NCBI RefSeq assembly: GCF_014205165.1
Contig: NZ_JACHMZ010000001.1
Span: 5,624,501-5,688,500, forward strand
Direction of reading: 5' to 3'
DNA: 64,000 nucleotides
DNA from: Micromonospora carbonacea
Lineage (GTDB): Bacteria > Actinomycetota > Actinomycetes > Mycobacteriales > Micromonosporaceae
A program made the position numbers and the translations under genes. Under the pieces are notes generated by a model. That model worked only from the letters and a program-made list of their open reading frames with translations. It had not been told where the DNA came from and searched no databases. Positions 9,548 to 19,227 of the stretch are shown here, piece after piece (position 1 is the first letter of the stretch; each line of letters begins with the position of its first letter).

Positions 9548-10632
9548 CCCGCGACCACCACCGTCATGCCCTCGACGACCCCGTCGCCGGAGACCTCGAC
9601 CATGCCGTCGGCGAACAGGCCCAGCTCGACCGCGTGGTACCGCTGCTCGCCCTCGACCGCCTCGATCCCGTAGCCCCCCTCGCGCAGCGCCAACAGGGCC
9701 TCGACCGGCAGGGCCAGCGCATCCGCCCGACTGACGCCGTCGAACCGGACGGTGACCGGGCCGGTGTCCACCTTGGTGGCCAGCGCCGGGTCGGTGAAGT
9801 CGATCGTCACCGTGAGCGCGGCGCGGTCCTCCTCGTCGGCGTCGGCGGCGGCGACCGACCTGACCGTGCCGGTCGTGGACCGTCCGTCGGCCAGGTCGAG
9901 GCGGACCTTCGCGGCGGGGCGCGCGAACCGGCGCTGGGCCTCCTCCAGCCCCGCCCTGACCAGCCGCCCGACGCCGGTCACGTCGAGCACCTCGCCCTGG
10001 GCCGAGCCACCGAGCTGCCCGGTCACCTTGTCGACCCGCACCTCGCCGGGGAGCACCACGACGTCGCCGAGGGCGAGTCTCCCGGTCTCCGACAGGCCGA
10101 GTTTGCGCTGCCACTCGCCGAGCGCCCGCCGGGTGCCCGACCGGAACCTGCCGTCGACCGTGCCGACGTCGTAGCCGAGCGCGTCGAGGTTGCGCTCCAG
10201 GACCAGGACGTCGGGCCCGGCGGAGACCCCGTCGCCGATGTCCCGGTACATCGGCGTGTCCCCGACCAGCAACGGGACCGGGTCGGCGTCGACCGAGTAG
10301 AGCCGTTCCCCCCGCCCGACCAGCGCGCCGGGGCTGGGCAGCCAGGTGATCGTGCCGGCCCGGCGGCCGGTCACCGGGCTGCTCCGCCCGTACCCGACGG
10401 TGCCGTCGACCACGATCCGCTCGACCAGGTCGGTCCGGACGACCGTCGCGGTACGCCGGGGCGTGGCCTTCCGCGTCGGCTCGGCGGAGACGTGCTGGAG
10501 TCGGCTGTACGCCGTGGCGCCACCGGTGGTGAGCACGGCCACGGCCACGACGCTCCCCAGCAGCCAGCGCCGTCGCCGCTCGCGCCGGACCCGCACCGGG
10601 CCGCCGCTGCGGTCGGCGGTCGCCGCGCTCAC
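9544..10632 (-). CDS. Membrane-fusion/adaptor protein with peptidoglycan-binding domain
   Basis: A 362-residue periplasmic adaptor-like protein. The GTG start at 10632 overlaps the upstream lipoprotein stop (GTGA); the longer open frame is dismissed. One N-terminal membrane helix ([20 protein letters not shown]) anchors it outside the cell. A PG_binding_1 repeat follows ([19 protein letters not shown] ... GEWQRKLG). The C-terminal half resembles the beta-barrel and hybrid domains of HlyD/MacA adaptors ([19 protein letters not shown]). In Gram-positive bacteria such proteins probably tie the ABC exporter to the wall. Confidence 0.88.
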   Translation of the reverse strand: MSAATADRSGGPVRVRRERRRRWLLGSVVAVAVLTTGGATAYSRLQHVSAEPTRKATPRRTATVVRTDLVERIVVDGTVGYGRSSPVTGRRAGTITWLPSPGALVGRGERLYSVDADPVPLLVGDTPMYRDIGDGVSAGPDVLVLERNLDALGYDVGTVDGRFRSGTRRALGEWQRKLGLSETGRLALGDVVVLPGEVRVDKVTGQLGGSAQGEVLDVTGVGRLVRAGLEEAQRRFARPAAKVRLDLADGRSTTGTVRSVAAADADEEDRAALTVTIDFTDPALATKVDTGPVTVRFDGVSRADALALPVEALLALREGGYGIEAVEGEQRYHAVELGLFADGMVEVSGDGVVEGMTVVVAG

Positions 10633-11171
10633 GATCCGGCACCCGGCGTGGCCGGCAGGTAGCCCGCCTCCTGCCGGCACTCGCGCAGCTTGGCCAGGAC
10701 GGTCGGATTGTCGATGTCGATCCCTGGCGGAATGGCCAGCGATCCGGATCCGCCGCCGGAGTGCGGATCGGGGTCCGGATAGTCGAACCCGTCGGCGCGC
10801 ATGCACTTGGCCAGCGCCCGGGCCTGCTCCAACTCCTCCTCGCTGAGCGGTTTCGGATTGCCGCCGTTGGGCAGGTGCCGACGGCACTGCTCCAGCGCGG
10901 CGAGTTCCCGCTGCTGCTGGCCGGGGGGCTTGCTGGAGTCGACCTTGCCCGAGTCGTGCCCCGAGTCGCCGCCCAACTCGCTGCTGTCGCTGTTCGCGTC
11001 GAGATCGACTCCCTGCTGCCTCATGCACCGCCGGAACTCGTCCTGGTCCGCCTCCTGCGGCGCCTGGGAGGCACCGGACACCGACGCGACCTCCCTGCCG
11101 CCGACCTCGGCGGCGCAGCCGGTGGCCAGCAGCGTGGCCAGCAGGACGGGCGTCAACCACTTACGACTCAT
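10629..11171 (-). CDS. Lipoprotein, first gene of the ABC exporter operon
   Basis: A 180-residue lipoprotein with lipobox LATGC (Cys19 lipidated). The mature part is acidic and hydrophilic. It contains repeated Cys motifs ([44 protein letters not shown]), so besides the lipidated Cys four Cys could form two disulfides. Proteins of this shape commonly sit beside adaptor/MacB operons in actinobacteria. It begins the coupled four-gene operon and is transcribed divergently from the two-component system, which suggests that system controls it. It may act as an extracellular ligand-binding or sensing partner; that role is inferred. Confidence 0.82.
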   Translation of the reverse strand: MSRKWLTPVLLATLLATGCAAEVGGREVASVSGASQAPQEADQDEFRRCMRQQGVDLDANSDSSELGGDSGHDSGKVDSSKPPGQQQRELAALEQCRRHLPNGGNPKPLSEEELEQARALAKCMRADGFDYPDPDPHSGGGSGSLAIPPGIDIDNPTVLAKLRECRQEAGYLPATPGAGS

Positions 11172-11348
11172 GGCGTTCCTCTTTTCCGGGCCCTCTCCCG
11201 ATCAGGATCATCTCCAGCTCAGGAAGATGTCATTGTTGCCAACAGGTGTACCAGCGAGCTGATATTGGCGGCGTAAGCGGCAGTTCTTATCTCGAACTTA
11301 GAATCGAGCGGTGCACACTGGAGCCGGGTTTTCCGAGAAGGGATCTCA
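11172..11348. promoter_or_regulatory. Divergent promoter region of exporter operon and two-component system
   Basis: This 177-bp AT-richer spacer separates the lipoprotein and response-regulator starts. It contains an 11-bp palindrome TGTTGCCAACA (11234-11244) and a -10-like TAGAAT (11299-11304) facing the regulator gene. Autoregulation and exporter control by the response regulator would act here; the binding site itself is not proven. Confidence 0.4.
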
Positions 11349-12008
11349 ATGCGCGTGCTGATCGTGGAGGACGAGGCGGTGCTGGCCGAGGCGACGGCCG
11401 AAGGGCTGCGCCAGCAGGCCATGGCGGTGGACCTGTGCGTAGACGGCGCGGCCGCGCTGGAGCTGATCAGCATCAACCGCTACGACGTCGTCGTCCTCGA
11501 TCGTGACCTGCCGCTGGTGCACGGCGACGACGTCTGCCGGGCGATCGTCTCGGCCGGCGGCGAGACCAGGGTGATCATGCTGACCGCCTCGACCGGCCTG
11601 GACGAACGGGTGTACGGGCTCAACCTCGGCGCCGACGACTACCTGACCAAGCCGTTCGCCCTCGCCGAGCTCGTCGCCCGGGTCCAGGCCCTCGGCCGGC
11701 GGGCCAGGCCGGCGCTGCCGCCGGTGCTGCGCCGCGCCGGCATCGAACTCGACGTCCCCCGGCACCAGGTGCTCCGGGACGGACGGTTCATCCCGCTGTC
11801 CCGAAAGGAATTTGCCGTACTGGAAGTCCTGATGCGGGCCGAAGGCACCGCGGTCAGCGCCGAGGAACTGTTGGAGAAGGCATGGGACGAACACATCGAT
11901 CCGTTCACGAACGCGGTTCGAGTGACAATGATGACCTTGCGCAAGAAGCTGGGCAGCCCGGCGGTGATCGAAACGTTGTCCGGAGTGGGCTACCGATTGG
12001 GCGACTAG
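11349..12008 (+). CDS. OmpR/PhoB-family response regulator
   Basis: A 219-residue two-component response regulator. The receiver domain (1-115) has the acidic pocket at Glu7/Asp8/Glu9, phospho-acceptor Asp51 in VVVLDRDLP, Thr79 in MLTAS and Lys in YLTKPF. The C-terminal winged helix (about 125-219) reads LSRKEFAVLEVLM and ends SGVGYRLGD, as usual for OmpR/PhoB. A GAAGGGA site precedes the ATG. It pairs with the histidine kinase immediately downstream and is divergent from the ABC exporter operon, the probable target. This layout is common for antibiotic- or envelope-stress-sensing modules. Confidence 0.95.
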   Translation: MRVLIVEDEAVLAEATAEGLRQQAMAVDLCVDGAAALELISINRYDVVVLDRDLPLVHGDDVCRAIVSAGGETRVIMLTASTGLDERVYGLNLGADDYLTKPFALAELVARVQALGRRARPALPPVLRRAGIELDVPRHQVLRDGRFIPLSRKEFAVLEVLMRAEGTAVSAEELLEKAWDEHIDPFTNAVRVTMMTLRKKLGSPAVIETLSGVGYRLGD

Positions 12009-12046
12009 TCCTGCGCCGCCTGTCGGTCAAGGGGCACCTGGTCCTC

Positions 12047-13207
12047 ATGTGCGGGGGGATCTTCCTCCTCAGCGCCGTCGTCCTATTGACGATCAACTAC
12101 ATCCTGTTCCGGGCGGCGCTGCCTCCGGCCGTCACCGGACGGATCGACACCGCAGGCCCGAACCCGACGTCGTTGGTGCGGCCGCTGAACGCGGAGACGG
12201 CGGCCGAATACCGGATCGACGTCCTCAACACGCTGCTGGTGCAGTCCGGCGTGACGCTCGCCATCACCCTGCTGCTCGCCCTGCTGGTGGGCTGGATCGT
12301 CGCCAGCCGCATGCTGCGGCCGGTGCGGGTGATGGCCGAGGCGGCGCGCCAGTTCAGCGCGGAGAACCTCAACGAGCGCATCCGGATGCGGGGGCACCGC
12401 GACGAGCTGACCGACCTCGCCGACACCTTCGACGAGATGCTCGACCGGCTGTCCGCCTCGTTCGACAGCCAGCGGCGGTTCGTCGCCAACGCCTCGCACG
12501 AACTACGCACCCCACTGGCCGCGCAGCGCACCCTGGTCGAGGTGGCGTTGGCCCGCAGGAGCACCGACCCGGACGTACGGGGCCTGTGCTCTCGCCTGCT
12601 CGCGATGAACGTCCGGATCGAGTCCCTCATCGAGGGGTTGCTGGTGCTGGCCCGCAGCGACCGCGGGCTGGACCACCGCGCCCCCGTGCGGCTCGACGAG
12701 GTGGCCGCCGGGGTGGTCGAGGCGCAACGCGCCCGCGCCGGCCAGCACGGCCTGCGCATCCACGCCGACCTGGCACCGCAGGTCGTCAACGGCGACCGGG
12801 TGCTGCTGGAGCGCCTGGTGATCAACCTGGTGGACAACGCGATCAAGTACAACCACCCGGGCGGGCAGGTCTGGGTACGGGTCGGCTCCCCCGGCCCCGT
12901 GCTCCGGGTCGACAACACCGGGCCGGTCGTGCCGGTCGACCAGTCCGCCGCGCTGTTCGAGCCGTTCCGGCAGCTGCGCCGGGGCCGGGACAGCGCGGAT
13001 CACGGGGTGGGGCTGGGGCTGTCGATCGTCGCCTCGATCGCCCGGGCGCACCGCGGATCCGTGCGGGCCCAGCCGAGGCCGGCGGGTGGACTCGTCGTCG
13101 TGTTCGACGTGCCGGGATCCGCTCCGACCCAGCCACGGACCGCCCGGTACGTCGGCGCGTCGACCGCGTCGGACCGGGCCCACCCGGACCGGTCGGCACG
13201 CAGCTGA
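12047..13207 (+). CDS. Sensor histidine kinase (HAMP-HisKA-HATPase)
   Basis: A 386-residue kinase partner of the preceding regulator. Two membrane helices (about residues 3-24 and 65-90) enclose a short extracellular loop. A HAMP linker, then the phospho-acceptor box FVANASHELRTPLAAQ and the ATPase domain with N-box NLVDNAIKYN and G-box GVGLGLSIV follow. The start is uncertain. An ATG at 11882 would overlap the regulator by 127 bp. A CTG at 12011, 3 nt after the regulator stop, gives an LRRLSVKG beginning that fits homologues, which usually start MRRLSVRG. I list the first non-overlapping ATG. The small sensor loop suggests membrane-proximal ligand sensing. Confidence 0.85.
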   Translation: MCGGIFLLSAVVLLTINYILFRAALPPAVTGRIDTAGPNPTSLVRPLNAETAAEYRIDVLNTLLVQSGVTLAITLLLALLVGWIVASRMLRPVRVMAEAARQFSAENLNERIRMRGHRDELTDLADTFDEMLDRLSASFDSQRRFVANASHELRTPLAAQRTLVEVALARRSTDPDVRGLCSRLLAMNVRIESLIEGLLVLARSDRGLDHRAPVRLDEVAAGVVEAQRARAGQHGLRIHADLAPQVVNGDRVLLERLVINLVDNAIKYNHPGGQVWVRVGSPGPVLRVDNTGPVVPVDQSAALFEPFRQLRRGRDSADHGVGLGLSIVASIARAHRGSVRAQPRPAGGLVVVFDVPGSAPTQPRTARYVGASTASDRAHPDRSARS

Positions 13208-13220
13208 GCCGGCCGGTCCG

Positions 13221-14318
13221 CTACCGCCGGCCGGCGCGCCGGAGCCTGCGGCGCACGCCGCCGTCGACCCGTGTCCTGACCCGCGCCAGGATCTCCTCGT
13301 ACCGGCGGTCCGCGCGCGTGCTGAGCGCCTCGGCCTGCTCCAGCATGGCCACGATCGTCTCGATCGCCGTGGTCAGGACCTGCCCGTCGTCGAGCTCGTC
13401 GGGGCTGCGGCTCTGCGTCATGCCGGTCGGCCGGAGCTCCGCCAGGTCGCCCGCGACCTGGCACGGGTAGTCCCGCAGCTCCGTGATCTGCCGCTCCGCC
13501 TGGTCGGCCACCCAGGCGGCCCGGTCGAGGCCGACGCCGAACCGCAGCCCGTTTCCGCGCTGCCGCAGCACCGAGTCGACCAGGTGCCGCTGGACGACCT
13601 CCTGGTACGGCCTGCGCAGCGGATAGCGGTCGCCCAGCGCGAGGTTGACCCGGCGCAGCACCTCGGCCTCGGCCGCGCCCAGCGAGGGGTTCGAGGTGGG
13701 GGCCGCCAGTTCGCAGAGGCCGTCGGGGATGCCCATGATCCCCGCGAAGCGGTGCCACAGGGTGTCGTGCGGCGCCCCGGGGGGCGGGACCGTCACCAGG
13801 TGGCGTCGCTCGGCGGGCACCAGGTCGCCCCAGCGGCGCAGCATCCGGTTCGCGGTGTAGTTCTCCCAGAACGTGTCGAACTCGCCGCGTTCCACCGCGC
13901 CCAGGAAGGCGCCGAAGCGCCAGCCGCTGCGGGCCCGGATGCTCTGCTGCCAGGTCGACGGCAGGGTGCGCCACAGGTCACGTCCGGCCACCACGATGTG
14001 CACCTCGGCCGGCAGCAGGCTCTCCACGGCGCGGGCCGCCTGCACGCTGCTCGCCCCGCCCAGCCCCTCGTTGCTGATGATCACGTCGCCCGGCCACCCG
14101 CGCGCCTTCGCGGCCAGCCGGTCCCACGTCCAGCGCAGGTCCGCGTCGCGCCAGGGCACCTGGCGCAGGTCGGTCATGGCAGCGTCCTGCGCGCGGGCGC
14201 TGCCCGGCAGCAGGATGCCGGCCCGCTTCAGCTCCCGCCTGTTCCGCCAGAGCACGTCCTGCACGAAGGTGCTGCCCGTCTTCGGGGCGCCGACGTGCAG
14301 GAAGACGCGTCTGGCCAT
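13221..14318 (-). CDS. Sulfotransferase-family protein
   Basis: A 365-residue protein with the PAPS-binding 5' loop LHVGAPKTGSTFVQ near the N-terminus, the defining P-loop of the sulfotransferase superfamily. A 3'-phosphate loop candidate is AGRDLWRTLPSTWQQS at about residues 108-123. The C-terminal third is basic and helical and has no recognised domain. Members transfer sulfate from PAPS to carbohydrates, lipids or natural products; many actinobacterial homologues of this length sit next to glycan or surface-polymer genes. Here the gene is alone between a kinase and a GH44 gene, so the acceptor is unknown. Confidence 0.8.
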   Translation of the reverse strand: MARRVFLHVGAPKTGSTFVQDVLWRNRRELKRAGILLPGSARAQDAAMTDLRQVPWRDADLRWTWDRLAAKARGWPGDVIISNEGLGGASSVQAARAVESLLPAEVHIVVAGRDLWRTLPSTWQQSIRARSGWRFGAFLGAVERGEFDTFWENYTANRMLRRWGDLVPAERRHLVTVPPPGAPHDTLWHRFAGIMGIPDGLCELAAPTSNPSLGAAEAEVLRRVNLALGDRYPLRRPYQEVVQRHLVDSVLRQRGNGLRFGVGLDRAAWVADQAERQITELRDYPCQVAGDLAELRPTGMTQSRSPDELDDGQVLTTAIETIVAMLEQAEALSTRADRRYEEILARVRTRVDGGVRRRLRRAGRR

Positions 14319-14492
14319 GCCGCCTCCCCTGGTGGCTCAAGGGCGGCCGGTCACGGCCCGGCCCGTTCGGCGCCCAGGCTGACACACGAAGGTGGCGGGA
14401 AGGTGTCGTCGCGAAGGCCGTCGTGCCGCGGCTTGGCGACGCGTCGGGCCACGCCGCCGTCCCCCTTGCCGGCCGGCGGGAAGCGCGCGGTG

Positions 14493-16142
14493 TCAGCGCT
14501 GCGGCAGGACCAGGAGCGTCACGGAGTTCGCCGGGTACGTCGCGCTGACGCCGCCACGGGTCATCCGGAGATCCTCGCCCCGGACGATCGAGGTGAGGTC
14601 GGCCGGGCCGTAGGTGAACCGCTGGGCCCTGTCCCTGCCGTGGAAGCCGGCGAGCGTCAGCCGCGACGTCAGATCGCCGCCGGTCTTGTTGACCACCATG
14701 ACGGTGAGCGCCCTGTCGCACGAGCGTTGCGCGGCGTAGACCGCGAGCTGTCCCTGGTCGCTGCTGACCGCCGACACGCTCACGTCGCCGAACCGGCTCC
14801 CGGCGCCGTCGTAGTTGCGGTACATCCGGAACGCGTACGCCCCGGGGTCGGTCGGTTTCGGTTCGCCCCAGATGGTCGCCAGGTCCAGCCCCTCGCGCCC
14901 GAAGATGCCGAGCACGTCGGCCTGCGCGAGCGCGCCGTTGATGTCGTCCAGCGCGCCCCAATTGTATTCGGTGATGGCGACCTTCGTGCCGGGGTAGTAC
15001 TGCGCGACCCACGACTTCATCTGGCGGATGAACTGCAACGGCGGCGCGTTCACCCCGCCGGGGCCGATCCACGACTCGTCGACGTACGTCGGATCCCACA
15101 GCGACCGGGTGGACCGCAGCCGCAGCGCGTTGGCCTCCGGGTCCCTGCCGCCGCTGATCTGGGGGTAGTAGTGCTGGTCGAAGTAGTCGAGGAAGCGCTT
15201 CCCGCCGTGGGCGTCGCCGAAGTCCTTCATGTTCTTCAGGTACCACTGGGACAGGTTGAGCCCGCCGTGCGCCGCCGCGTCCGCGCCCGGCGCGCAGCCG
15301 TCCACGCCGGAGGCCACCCACTCGCAGTAGCCCCAGCCGGACGGGCCGAGCACCGCCGCGCGCGGGTCGGCGGCCTTGATGGCCGCGGCGGTCGCCGTGC
15401 CCTTGCCGCCCAGCTCGTCGTAGCCCACCGCCTCGGGATGCACGTCGCGGTGGGTGGAGCTCCACAGCACCGGCTCGTTGTCGAGTTCGTAGATGGACAC
15501 GCCGCCACGTGACGCCGGGCCGAACTGGGTCACGAGATGCGACACCATCTCGCCCGCGAACGACGCGTCGGCCGGGATCGAGGTGTCCGTCGGGACCGCC
15601 CCGGTCAGGTTCGCGTCGGCGTGCCGGCCGTTGCCGCAGTTGGGGTCCCACTGGTCGAACGAGTCCTGCTCGGGGAACCGCGTGGCCGGGAAGCCGCAGG
15701 CGAACGGGTGCGACGAGGGCGAGTCCTTCGCCACCCATCCGATCAACGGCACGGTGACCACCTGCTTGGTCCCGTGGTCACGGTTCCGCCGGACGAACGC
15801 CTCGACCGTGTTGTCGGGCCCGGCCACGATGTTCTCGAAGTACCAGTCGCTGCCCGTGTTGTAGGTGTGGTTCCTGAAGTTGTAGCGGCTGCTCGTGTTG
15901 CCGCCCCAGCGCGCGACCGGCGTGCCGAGTTCGGCGACGAGCTCGGGGTCGCCCCCGTTCATGCCGTAGATGTCGGGGCTGATGGGGTGCCGGGCGGCGG
16001 ACACGTCCACGGCCAGGGTGAGCCCGTCGGCAGCCGCCGCCGGGCCGGCGACGGCCTGGGCGGTCAGCAGCCCCGCCACGAGAGAGCCGGCCACGCCGAT
16101 CGCCGTGGCCGGACGCGGCCTGCGCCGCCTTTGCACACCCAT
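14493..16142 (-). CDS. Secreted GH44 endoglucanase/xyloglucanase
   Basis: A 549-residue secreted hydrolase. Its signal peptide (Arg-rich start, hydrophobic 15-36) ends at an Ala-rich cleavage site near residue 37. The GH44 family barrel starts at LTLAVDVSAARHPISPDIYGMNGGD. The acid/base Glu lies in IYELDNEPVLW and the nucleophile Glu in VAITEYNWGALDDIN. The C-terminal beta-sandwich, typical of GH44, ends SVTLLVLPQR. GH44 enzymes cut beta-1,4-glucans such as cellulose, carboxymethylcellulose and xyloglucan. It has no binding module of its own and shares a divergent promoter with an FN3-CBM2 protein that could provide one in trans. Confidence 0.93.
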   Translation of the reverse strand: MGVQRRRRPRPATAIGVAGSLVAGLLTAQAVAGPAAAADGLTLAVDVSAARHPISPDIYGMNGGDPELVAELGTPVARWGGNTSSRYNFRNHTYNTGSDWYFENIVAGPDNTVEAFVRRNRDHGTKQVVTVPLIGWVAKDSPSSHPFACGFPATRFPEQDSFDQWDPNCGNGRHADANLTGAVPTDTSIPADASFAGEMVSHLVTQFGPASRGGVSIYELDNEPVLWSSTHRDVHPEAVGYDELGGKGTATAAAIKAADPRAAVLGPSGWGYCEWVASGVDGCAPGADAAAHGGLNLSQWYLKNMKDFGDAHGGKRFLDYFDQHYYPQISGGRDPEANALRLRSTRSLWDPTYVDESWIGPGGVNAPPLQFIRQMKSWVAQYYPGTKVAITEYNWGALDDINGALAQADVLGIFGREGLDLATIWGEPKPTDPGAYAFRMYRNYDGAGSRFGDVSVSAVSSDQGQLAVYAAQRSCDRALTVMVVNKTGGDLTSRLTLAGFHGRDRAQRFTYGPADLTSIVRGEDLRMTRGGVSATYPANSVTLLVLPQR

Positions 16143-16186
16143 CAGGGGCTCCCGTCGCCGATCGGCCCGGGACGGACCGAATTCAC

Positions 16187-16210
16187 ATATAGATTATCGT
16201 CCATCTATAT
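16187..16210. promoter_or_regulatory. Inverted repeat operator between GH44 and FN3-CBM2 genes
   Basis: ATATAGAT (16187-16194) and ATCTATAT (16203-16210) are perfect 8-bp arms around an 8-bp spacer. The element is strikingly AT-rich for this genome and sits 45 bp from the GH44 start. It is well placed to co-regulate both secreted-protein genes. Confidence 0.55.
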
Positions 16211-16285
16211 GATGGCCATCGATTCCCGCCGATTGAAATAATCGGCGCGCGTCCGCGCCAACCACCTACCAGAGAGGAGCCGCCC

Positions 16286-17971
16286 GTGTCCGGGGGCTCT
16301 CTGTTCCGCCGCCTGTGGCCGGCCTTCGTGGCCGCCGCCGCCCTGCTGGTCGCGGTGCCCGGTGTGGGCCTGGCCACCACACCCGCGGCCGACGCCGGCA
16401 CCATGTCGACGCCGGCCAGCAGCGTCCCGCCGCCGGCCCCGGCCAGCACACCGGCGCCGCCGGCCCCGCCCACGCTGCTCACCGCCACCCAGGTGACCTC
16501 GACGTCGGTCACCCTGACCTGGACCGCATCCGTCCCCGGCTGCTGCGCCATCACCAACTACAACATCATGTACCCCGAGCCGTTCAGCGACGTCATACCG
16601 ACCATCACGGTCGGAAACGTCACCACTGCCACGATCAACATCTCGCCGACCCACCAGTACAACATCAGGGTGGCGGCCAGGGACTCGACGGGACACACCT
16701 CCCCCTGGTCGAACCAGATCATCGTGGTGGCCCCGGCCACCGACAGCGGCCCGGACACCGTGCCACCCGGCTCGCCGACCAACCTGACCAATCGGAACGG
16801 CACCCTGTACTGGTCGGCCGCGCCGGACAACGTCGGCGTGACCGGCTACCGCGTCTACCGGTACGACGGCTGGTACACCTCCACGCTGCTCGGCACCACC
16901 ACGTCGACGACGTACCAGCTTCCGCCCTCGGCCACGACGGGGCCCGGCCCGCACATCCAGTTCTACGTGCGCGCCACGGACGCCGCAGGCAACCTGTCGG
17001 CCGCGTCCAACACGGTCGACGCGACCAGCTCGACGCCCCCGGCAGACCTCCCGCCGACCCCGCCCGCGAACCTGGCGGTCAGCCGGATCACCTCGACGTC
17101 GGTCACCCTGACCTGGGCGGCGGCCGAGCCCGGCTGCTGCGACGTCACCGGATACACGGTCACCTACTTCCAGGCGTTCTACGACCTGGGGGACACCGTC
17201 CGGGTCGGCAACGTCACCACGGCCACGATCACCCTCAAGCCGGCCACGCAGTATCGCTTCATGGTGCAGGCCAGCGACTCGGGCGGGCACAGCTCACAGT
17301 GGTCGGCCCCGCTCACCATCGTCACCCCGGCGACCGACACCGGCCCCGACACCGTGCCGCCGAGCGCCCCCGGGACGCTGACCGTCACCGACGTGACCGC
17401 CGCGTCCGCCAAGCTGAACTGGACGCCCTCGACGGACAACGTCGGGGTGACCGGCTACAACGTCTACCGCTGGGACGGGGTCTTCGTCTCGACGCTGGTG
17501 GCCACCGTGACCGGCACCAGCTACCAGCTGTCGATCGCGCCCTCCGTGCCCAACCGCTACTACGTGCGGGCCCGGGACGCGGCGGGCAACGTGTCGATCG
17601 CGACCAACGAGGTGCGGGTCACCCCGCCGACCGACCCGACCACTGCGCCACCCGGCACCACCTGCGCGGTGACCTACCAGAAGCAGTCGGAATGGCCCGG
17701 CGGGTTCGTCGTCGACGTCACGGTCGAGAACACCGCCACGAGCGCCGTCAACGGCTGGGCCCTGGCCTTCACGTTCCCGGGTGACCAGCGGATCACGACG
17801 CTCTGGAGCGCCACCTACACCCAGTCCGGCTCCGCCGTCACGGTCCGCAACGCCAACTGGAACGGCACGATCGCGGCCGGCGCCAGCGTCACGTTCGGCT
17901 TCCAGGGCTCGTGGAGCGGCAGCAACGCGGTCCCCACGGGCTTCTCCCTCAACGGCACACCCTGCCGGTAA
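16286..17971 (+). CDS. Secreted four-FN3 protein with C-terminal CBM2
   Basis: A 561-residue secreted protein without a catalytic domain. A signal peptide (about 1-36) and Pro-rich linker lead to four fibronectin-III-like domains arranged as an A-B pair repeated twice (about 50-245 and 255-450). Both A domains carry a vicinal Cys-Cys in PGCC. Both B domains contain DNVGVTGY and YVRA(R/T)DAAGN. A CBM2 (about 460-561) with terminal Cys pair and surface Trp ends the protein. It likely binds cellulose and acts as a spacer or adhesion factor, perhaps helping the divergently transcribed GH44 enzyme. The GTG start follows GAGAGGAG. Confidence 0.88.
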   Translation: MSGGSLFRRLWPAFVAAAALLVAVPGVGLATTPAADAGTMSTPASSVPPPAPASTPAPPAPPTLLTATQVTSTSVTLTWTASVPGCCAITNYNIMYPEPFSDVIPTITVGNVTTATINISPTHQYNIRVAARDSTGHTSPWSNQIIVVAPATDSGPDTVPPGSPTNLTNRNGTLYWSAAPDNVGVTGYRVYRYDGWYTSTLLGTTTSTTYQLPPSATTGPGPHIQFYVRATDAAGNLSAASNTVDATSSTPPADLPPTPPANLAVSRITSTSVTLTWAAAEPGCCDVTGYTVTYFQAFYDLGDTVRVGNVTTATITLKPATQYRFMVQASDSGGHSSQWSAPLTIVTPATDTGPDTVPPSAPGTLTVTDVTAASAKLNWTPSTDNVGVTGYNVYRWDGVFVSTLVATVTGTSYQLSIAPSVPNRYYVRARDAAGNVSIATNEVRVTPPTDPTTAPPGTTCAVTYQKQSEWPGGFVVDVTVENTATSAVNGWALAFTFPGDQRITTLWSATYTQSGSAVTVRNANWNGTIAAGASVTFGFQGSWSGSNAVPTGFSLNGTPCR

Positions 17972-19227
17972 GGAAGGGCTGCCGAACCACCCCTGGCGAC
18001 ACATGGACGAACCGGGTCGGGCAAAGAGTCGCCCGGGCCACCGGCGCGGCGACGAGGAGGGCTCCGACCGAGAAGGCGACCCCAGGTCGGGGCCCTTCTG
18101 CCGGCACGCCGCCAGACAGCCGAACACCGAACACGCGGATCAAGATATCAACATTGGTCAAACGTTTCGACGGCCCGCTTCCCGCGGCTCCCGCCGCAGT
18201 CGTCGGCACGCTTCCAGCCATGCAGTCCGGTGCCGGCCGCAACGAGAGATGGTCACTACCGGCAACGATCGCCACGCTGTCTGGAAGGCGACAGGAGCCC
18301 TTCCAGGCAGCGTGGGCCAGACCGCTCCGCCACGTCGTCGACGCGCCCAGCGCCGACAGCATCGGCGCGGCGGACCGCCACGTAACCGCCCCTACCGTCG
18401 ACGTCGATCACCTGGCGGGTCGCGCCCAATTCTCCGGTTGAGCCACGGCGTCTTTCGCGTTATTTGCCCGAGGTTTTCGCCGGCGCTTGATCACGCGCAC
18501 CGTGAACGTCGTCGCGTAGCCACTGTTGGCGAGGCGTGAGAACCGTCATGCGCTTGTTGACCCAGGGATGGCTGACCACGGCAGGCCATGGCGGATGTTC
18601 GGGGCATTTCACCGCAGGATCACAGGAAAGCGATTGGGCAAAGTTCATCATGGTGAATTTTTCATTGCATGTAAATCTTTCGCACCTCGCCAGGCATAGT
18701 GCAAACTGGAGCCATGGATGCGCTCGGGGGGGCCCGCCCGAAGGGGAAAGTTCACGTTCGGCCGCCAATAGGCCTTTCGTCGTCAACAGCATCGACTTTC
18801 AGCGACCCCTGACGCCGCAGGCCCGCGGGCACCAGTTGTCGATCATGTCGCCGACTGTTGTCGACGCCGCCCGCATCAGCCGCCAGCGTGATCAGCCTAC
18901 CTGCGCCACCTGGCCGATCATGGGAAAACGCGAATAAGGCCTGCACGTCGCCAGGCCGCCAAGCCGGCGGTCAACGCTGCGCTCTCTACGACCCCACCCC
19001 AGGCCGGGGGAACAGCGCCGACGAGGCCGCCTGTTCTCAACTCGGCCGCCTGAGCTGCACCTTCCCCGTGATTGCGTCCCGCCGGGCGCCGCGCGGACCG
19101 GACATGGCACGGCGAAACACCGCACGGATCTGGGTGATTTGCCGAGACAATTCCGGAACCAGCCCACGTCGGCAGGACCGTGTCCCCGAAAGGGATCGGG
19201 ATGAAACGAGAGATGGTGTGAGAAGCA
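17972..19227. other. 1.25-kb intergenic region, no supported gene
   Basis: Short open frames occur on both strands but none has a ribosome site, consistent third-position GC or recognisable protein features. GC content drops around 18590-18720, where an imperfect palindrome (TTCATCATGGTGAA) occurs. The segment separates the polysaccharide genes from the aromatic-metabolism locus and may be a decayed junction. Confidence 0.5.

Noticed and set aside
18000..19227. Several 100-190-aa frames between the FN3-CBM2 gene and LysR
   Set aside because: No ribosome sites, mixed composition, overlapping frames on both strands and no recognisable features.
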